Source of the DNA: JBBRVP01 sp038246785
GTDB taxonomy: Bacteria > Actinomycetota > Actinomycetes > Jiangellales > Jiangellaceae
Direction: 5' to 3'
DNA: 6,428 nucleotides
Assembly: GCA_038246785.1 (NCBI GenBank)
Contig: JBBRVP010000069.1
Location: 1 to 6,428 of the forward strand
Below the pieces are notes generated by a model. It saw only the letters and a program-made list of their open reading frames with translations, ran no database searches and was not told the DNA's origin. Both the position numbers and the translations under genes were made by a program. The stretch's first letter is position 1; the number at the start of each line of letters is the position of its first letter. Of the stretch, positions 4,638 through 6,428 are shown piece after piece.

Positions 4638-5678
4638 GTGGTCGTGGTCATGCAGCCGGAAGCCTCCGACGAGGACGTCGCAGGCGTCATCGGGCTCGTC
4701 GAGCAGTCCGGCGGCGAGGCGTTCGTCAGCCGCGGCGTGACGCGCACCATCATCGGGCTGGTCGGCGACGTCGAGACCTTCCACGGCTTGAACCTGCGAG
4801 CCCTGCCCGGGGTCGCCGACGTGATCCGGGTCTCCGCCCCGTACAAGCTGGTCAGCCGCATCCACCACCCGCAGATGTCGACCGTCTACGTCGCGGGCGT
4901 GCCCATCGGGCCGGACACCTTCACCCTCATCGCCGGCCCGTGCGCGGTCGAGACGCCGCAGCAGACGCTCGAGGCCGCCGAGATGGCCAAGGCCGCCGGG
5001 GCCACGCTGCTGCGCGGCGGCGCGTACAAGCCGCGGACGTCGCCCTATGCCTTCCAAGGGCTCGGCGAGGCGGGGCTCAAGATCCTGGCCGATGTACGCG
5101 AGGCCACCGGTCTGCCCGTGGTCACCGAAGTCGTGGACGCGCACGACGTCGACCTCGTCGCGGGCTACGCCGACATGCTGCAGGTCGGCACCCGCAACAT
5201 GCAGAACTTCGGGCTGCTGCAGGCCGTCGGCCAGTGCGGCAAGCCGGTCATGCTCAAGCGTGGGATGCAGGCCACGATCGAGGAGTGGCTGATGGCGGCG
5301 GAGTACATCGCCCAGCGCGGCAACCTCGACATCGTGCTCTGCGAGCGGGGCATCCGGACCTTCGAGACGGCGACCCGCAACACCCTCGACGTGAGTGCCG
5401 TGCCGGTCTCGCACGGCATGTCACACCTGCCGGTCATCGTCGACCCGTCGCACTCGGGCGGCCGGCGGGACCTGGTCGTCCCGCTCGCGCGGGCGGCGAT
5501 CGCGGTCGGCGCTGACGGCGTGATCGTCGACGTGCACCCGCACCCCGAGCAGGCGCTGTGCGACGGGCCGCAAGCGCTCGTCGACGACGACCTGCGGGCG
5601 CTGGCCGCCGCGGTCCGTCAGCTGCCGCCGATCATGGGCCGGCGACCGGCTGTCGCCGCGGCACCCTCCCGCTCCTGA
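4638..5678 (+). CDS. aroF: Class I (AroF, Thermotoga/Bacillus type) 3-deoxy-7-phosphoheptulonate (DAHP) synthase
   Basis: This cytosolic enzyme condenses phosphoenolpyruvate with erythrose 4-phosphate to DAHP, the first step of the shikimate pathway to aromatic amino acids. Its 346 residues align end to end with the T. maritima enzyme as I recall it (338 residues). A ferredoxin-like N-terminal regulatory domain (about 1-70) ends in PYKLVSR (68-74), and a TIM barrel follows. Barrel motifs are IAGPCAVE (98-105), RGGAYKPRTSPYAFQGLGE (126-144), QVGTRNMQNF (182-191), KPVMLKRGM (202-210), LCERGIRTFE (234-243) and DPSHSGGRRD (269-278). Metal ligands C102, H272 and D309 are present. The fourth, Glu298 in T. 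maritima, is Asp298 here. The N-terminal domain suggests feedback inhibition by tyrosine or a related end product. There is no chorismate mutase fusion. Start GTG 4638 is supported by the TAGTCT -10 and by the match to T. maritima; ATG 4650 is an alternative. Confidence 0.95.
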   Translation: MVVVMQPEASDEDVAGVIGLVEQSGGEAFVSRGVTRTIIGLVGDVETFHGLNLRALPGVADVIRVSAPYKLVSRIHHPQMSTVYVAGVPIGPDTFTLIAGPCAVETPQQTLEAAEMAKAAGATLLRGGAYKPRTSPYAFQGLGEAGLKILADVREATGLPVVTEVVDAHDVDLVAGYADMLQVGTRNMQNFGLLQAVGQCGKPVMLKRGMQATIEEWLMAAEYIAQRGNLDIVLCERGIRTFETATRNTLDVSAVPVSHGMSHLPVIVDPSHSGGRRDLVVPLARAAIAVGADGVIVDVHPHPEQALCDGPQALVDDDLRALAAAVRQLPPIMGRRPAVAAAPSRS

Positions 5679-5681
5679 CGT

Positions 5682-5704
5682 CCGGGCCTGTGCGCCGGGC
5701 CTGT
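5682..5704. repeat. Short tandem direct repeat after aroF
   Basis: CCGGGCCTGT occurs at 5682-5691 and 5695-5704, a 13-bp period, just after the aroF stop in the 52-bp gap. It has no clear function and no strong hairpin. Confidence 0.5.
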
Positions 5705-5717
5705 CGGTGGCGGCTGC

Positions 5718-5723
5718 CAGGCT
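5718..5723 (+). promoter_or_regulatory. Possible leaderless -10 element of the YdeI-family gene
   Basis: CAGGCT keeps the -11 A and -7 T of the TANNNT consensus but lacks the first T. It ends 7 nt before ATG 5731. The gene could instead be read through from aroF, 52 bp upstream. Confidence 0.35.
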
Positions 5724-5730
5724 GGTGGTC

Positions 5731-6330
5731 ATGGCTGATGACATCCCCGACCTGACCGTCGCCGATGCTGCTTCCTGGCAGAGCTGGCTCGACCAGCACC
5801 ACGGCGAGACCGCGGGCGTGTGGCTGACCCTGGCAAAGGCGGGCGCCCAGGAGCCGACCAGCCTGACCTACGCCCAAGCGCTCGGGTGGGCGCTCTGCTT
5901 CGGCTGGATCGACGGCCAGGCGCGGCGCGGCGACGACACGACCTACCACCAACGCTTCACCCCCCGCCGCGCGCGCAGCAGGTGGTCGCTGCGCAACGTC
6001 GGTTTCGTGGAGCGGCTCTCGACGGAGGGCAGGATGCACCCGGCCGGTGTCGCCGAGGTCGAGCGGGCCAAGTCCGACGGCCGGTGGAATGCCGCTTACG
6101 CAGGGCCGGCCGGCAGCGAGACGCCGCAGGACCTGGTGACCGCTCTGCGCGCCGAGCCGCGCGCGCAGGCCATGTTCGACATCCTCACCAGCCAGAACCG
6201 GTTTGCGATCGTGCACCGGACCAACGAGGCCAAGCGGGCCGACACCCGGGCGCGGCGCATCGAGACCTTCGTGGCCATGCTCTCCCGGGGCGAGACGATC
6301 TACCCCCAGAAGCGCGGCCTGCCCCACTAG
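5731..6330 (+). CDS. YdeI/OmdA (OmpD-associated) family protein
   Basis: This is a 199-residue soluble protein of the YdeI family, whose members are linked to bacteriocin or antimicrobial peptide tolerance in enterobacteria; the molecular role is not settled. Family features include SWQSWLDQHH...GVWL (15-32), an ALGWALCFGWIDG stretch (50-62), YHQRFTPRRARSRWSLRN (72-89) and the RMHPAG...AKSDGRW segment (101-119). The C-terminal OmdA helices include TSQNRFAI (153-160) and TRARRIETFVAMLSRGE (172-188). There is no signal peptide or membrane helix, which fits a cytosolic protein. Start ATG 5731 is chosen because family homology begins soon after it and CAGGCT lies just upstream; an in-frame GTG at 5707 would add eight unconserved residues. 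It follows aroF by 52 bp, but no functional link to shikimate metabolism is apparent. It converges on the right-edge gene. Confidence 0.88.
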   Translation: MADDIPDLTVADAASWQSWLDQHHGETAGVWLTLAKAGAQEPTSLTYAQALGWALCFGWIDGQARRGDDTTYHQRFTPRRARSRWSLRNVGFVERLSTEGRMHPAGVAEVERAKSDGRWNAAYAGPAGSETPQDLVTALRAEPRAQAMFDILTSQNRFAIVHRTNEAKRADTRARRIETFVAMLSRGETIYPQKRGLPH

Positions 6331-6353
6331 TCCGGGCTCCCGTGGCCGTGGAG

Positions 6354-6428
6354 TCAGGCCTTCCCGCCGGCCTTCGTCTTCCGGGAAGGAGCCTTGGCAG
6401 CCGCGGCCTTCCCCGCTGGAGCCTTGGC
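6354..6428 (-). CDS. Lysine/alanine-rich C-terminal tail of a probable nucleic-acid-binding protein (runs off right edge)
   Basis: Reading leftward from the window edge, 24 codons and a TGA (6354-6356) are visible. About a third of the residues are Ala and a quarter Lys, in AKAPAGKAAAAKAP-like repeats ending KAGGKA. Such low-complexity basic tails are typical of actinobacterial HU (HupB/HupS type), histone H1-like proteins and some DNA topoisomerase I enzymes. The repeats and the clean stop make a real coding end likely. The domain that would identify it lies outside the window. It converges with the YdeI-family gene, leaving a 23-bp gap. Confidence 0.6.
   Translation of the reverse strand, partial: AKAPAGKAAAAKAPSRKTKAGGKA

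Noticed and set aside
4557..5414. Long open frame antisense to aroF
   Set aside because: It mirrors a clearly functional DAHP synthase. Its His/Asp/Arg-rich composition is typical of reverse-strand reading of high-GC genes.

Overview
The window is about 70% G+C with dense actinobacterial-style genes: GTG starts, few Shine-Dalgarno sequences, and a PASTA-type Ser/Thr kinase closely resembling mycobacterial PknL. The content fits a high-GC actinomycete, perhaps Nocardioides-like or another Propionibacteriales or Streptomyces relative. That placement is an inference from gene style and content, not a sequence search.

Layout. Positions 1-434 (minus) hold the N-terminal 144 residues of an FAD/NAD(P)H ferredoxin-reductase-type oxidoreductase. 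It is divergent from a class I SAM-dependent methyltransferase (454-1224, plus). Only 19 bp separate the two starts, and one symmetric -10 element seems to serve both. A 351-bp gap (1225-1575) follows, holding a terminator-like hairpin, a long nested palindrome, and the promoter and 5' UTR of the next gene. Then come four plus-strand genes, each preceded by a short gap of 52-84 bp except the first: a secreted LysM-LysM-SLT lytic transglycosylase (1576-2592), a PknL-type receptor kinase with four extracellular PASTA repeats (2673-4553), a class I DAHP synthase AroF (4638-5678), and a YdeI/OmdA-family protein (5731-6330). The right edge (6354-6428, minus) holds the lysine/alanine-rich C-terminus of a convergent protein, probably DNA-binding.

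How it may fit together. The transglycosylase cuts peptidoglycan, and the PASTA kinase is expected to sense peptidoglycan fragments or lipid II and signal inward. They sit side by side, so this is a plausible cell-wall remodelling and signalling pair. The DAHP synthase starts the shikimate pathway. A pknL-DAHP synthase neighbourhood is also known in mycobacteria, but there the enzyme is the unrelated class II AroG.

Regulation. Five of the six genes with a visible 5' end have an NANNNT -10 hexamer ending 6-8 nt before the start codon, the arrangement expected for leaderless mRNAs. The exception is the transglycosylase, which has a Shine-Dalgarno sequence, a predicted 5' UTR of about 70 nt with alternative hairpins, and 9-bp-phased GTAAC/GTCAC repeats over its promoter. 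I see no tRNA, rRNA, CRISPR array, transposase, integrase or phage gene. No clearly new multi-gene system is evident. The most unusual signals are the regulatory architecture and the nested palindrome.
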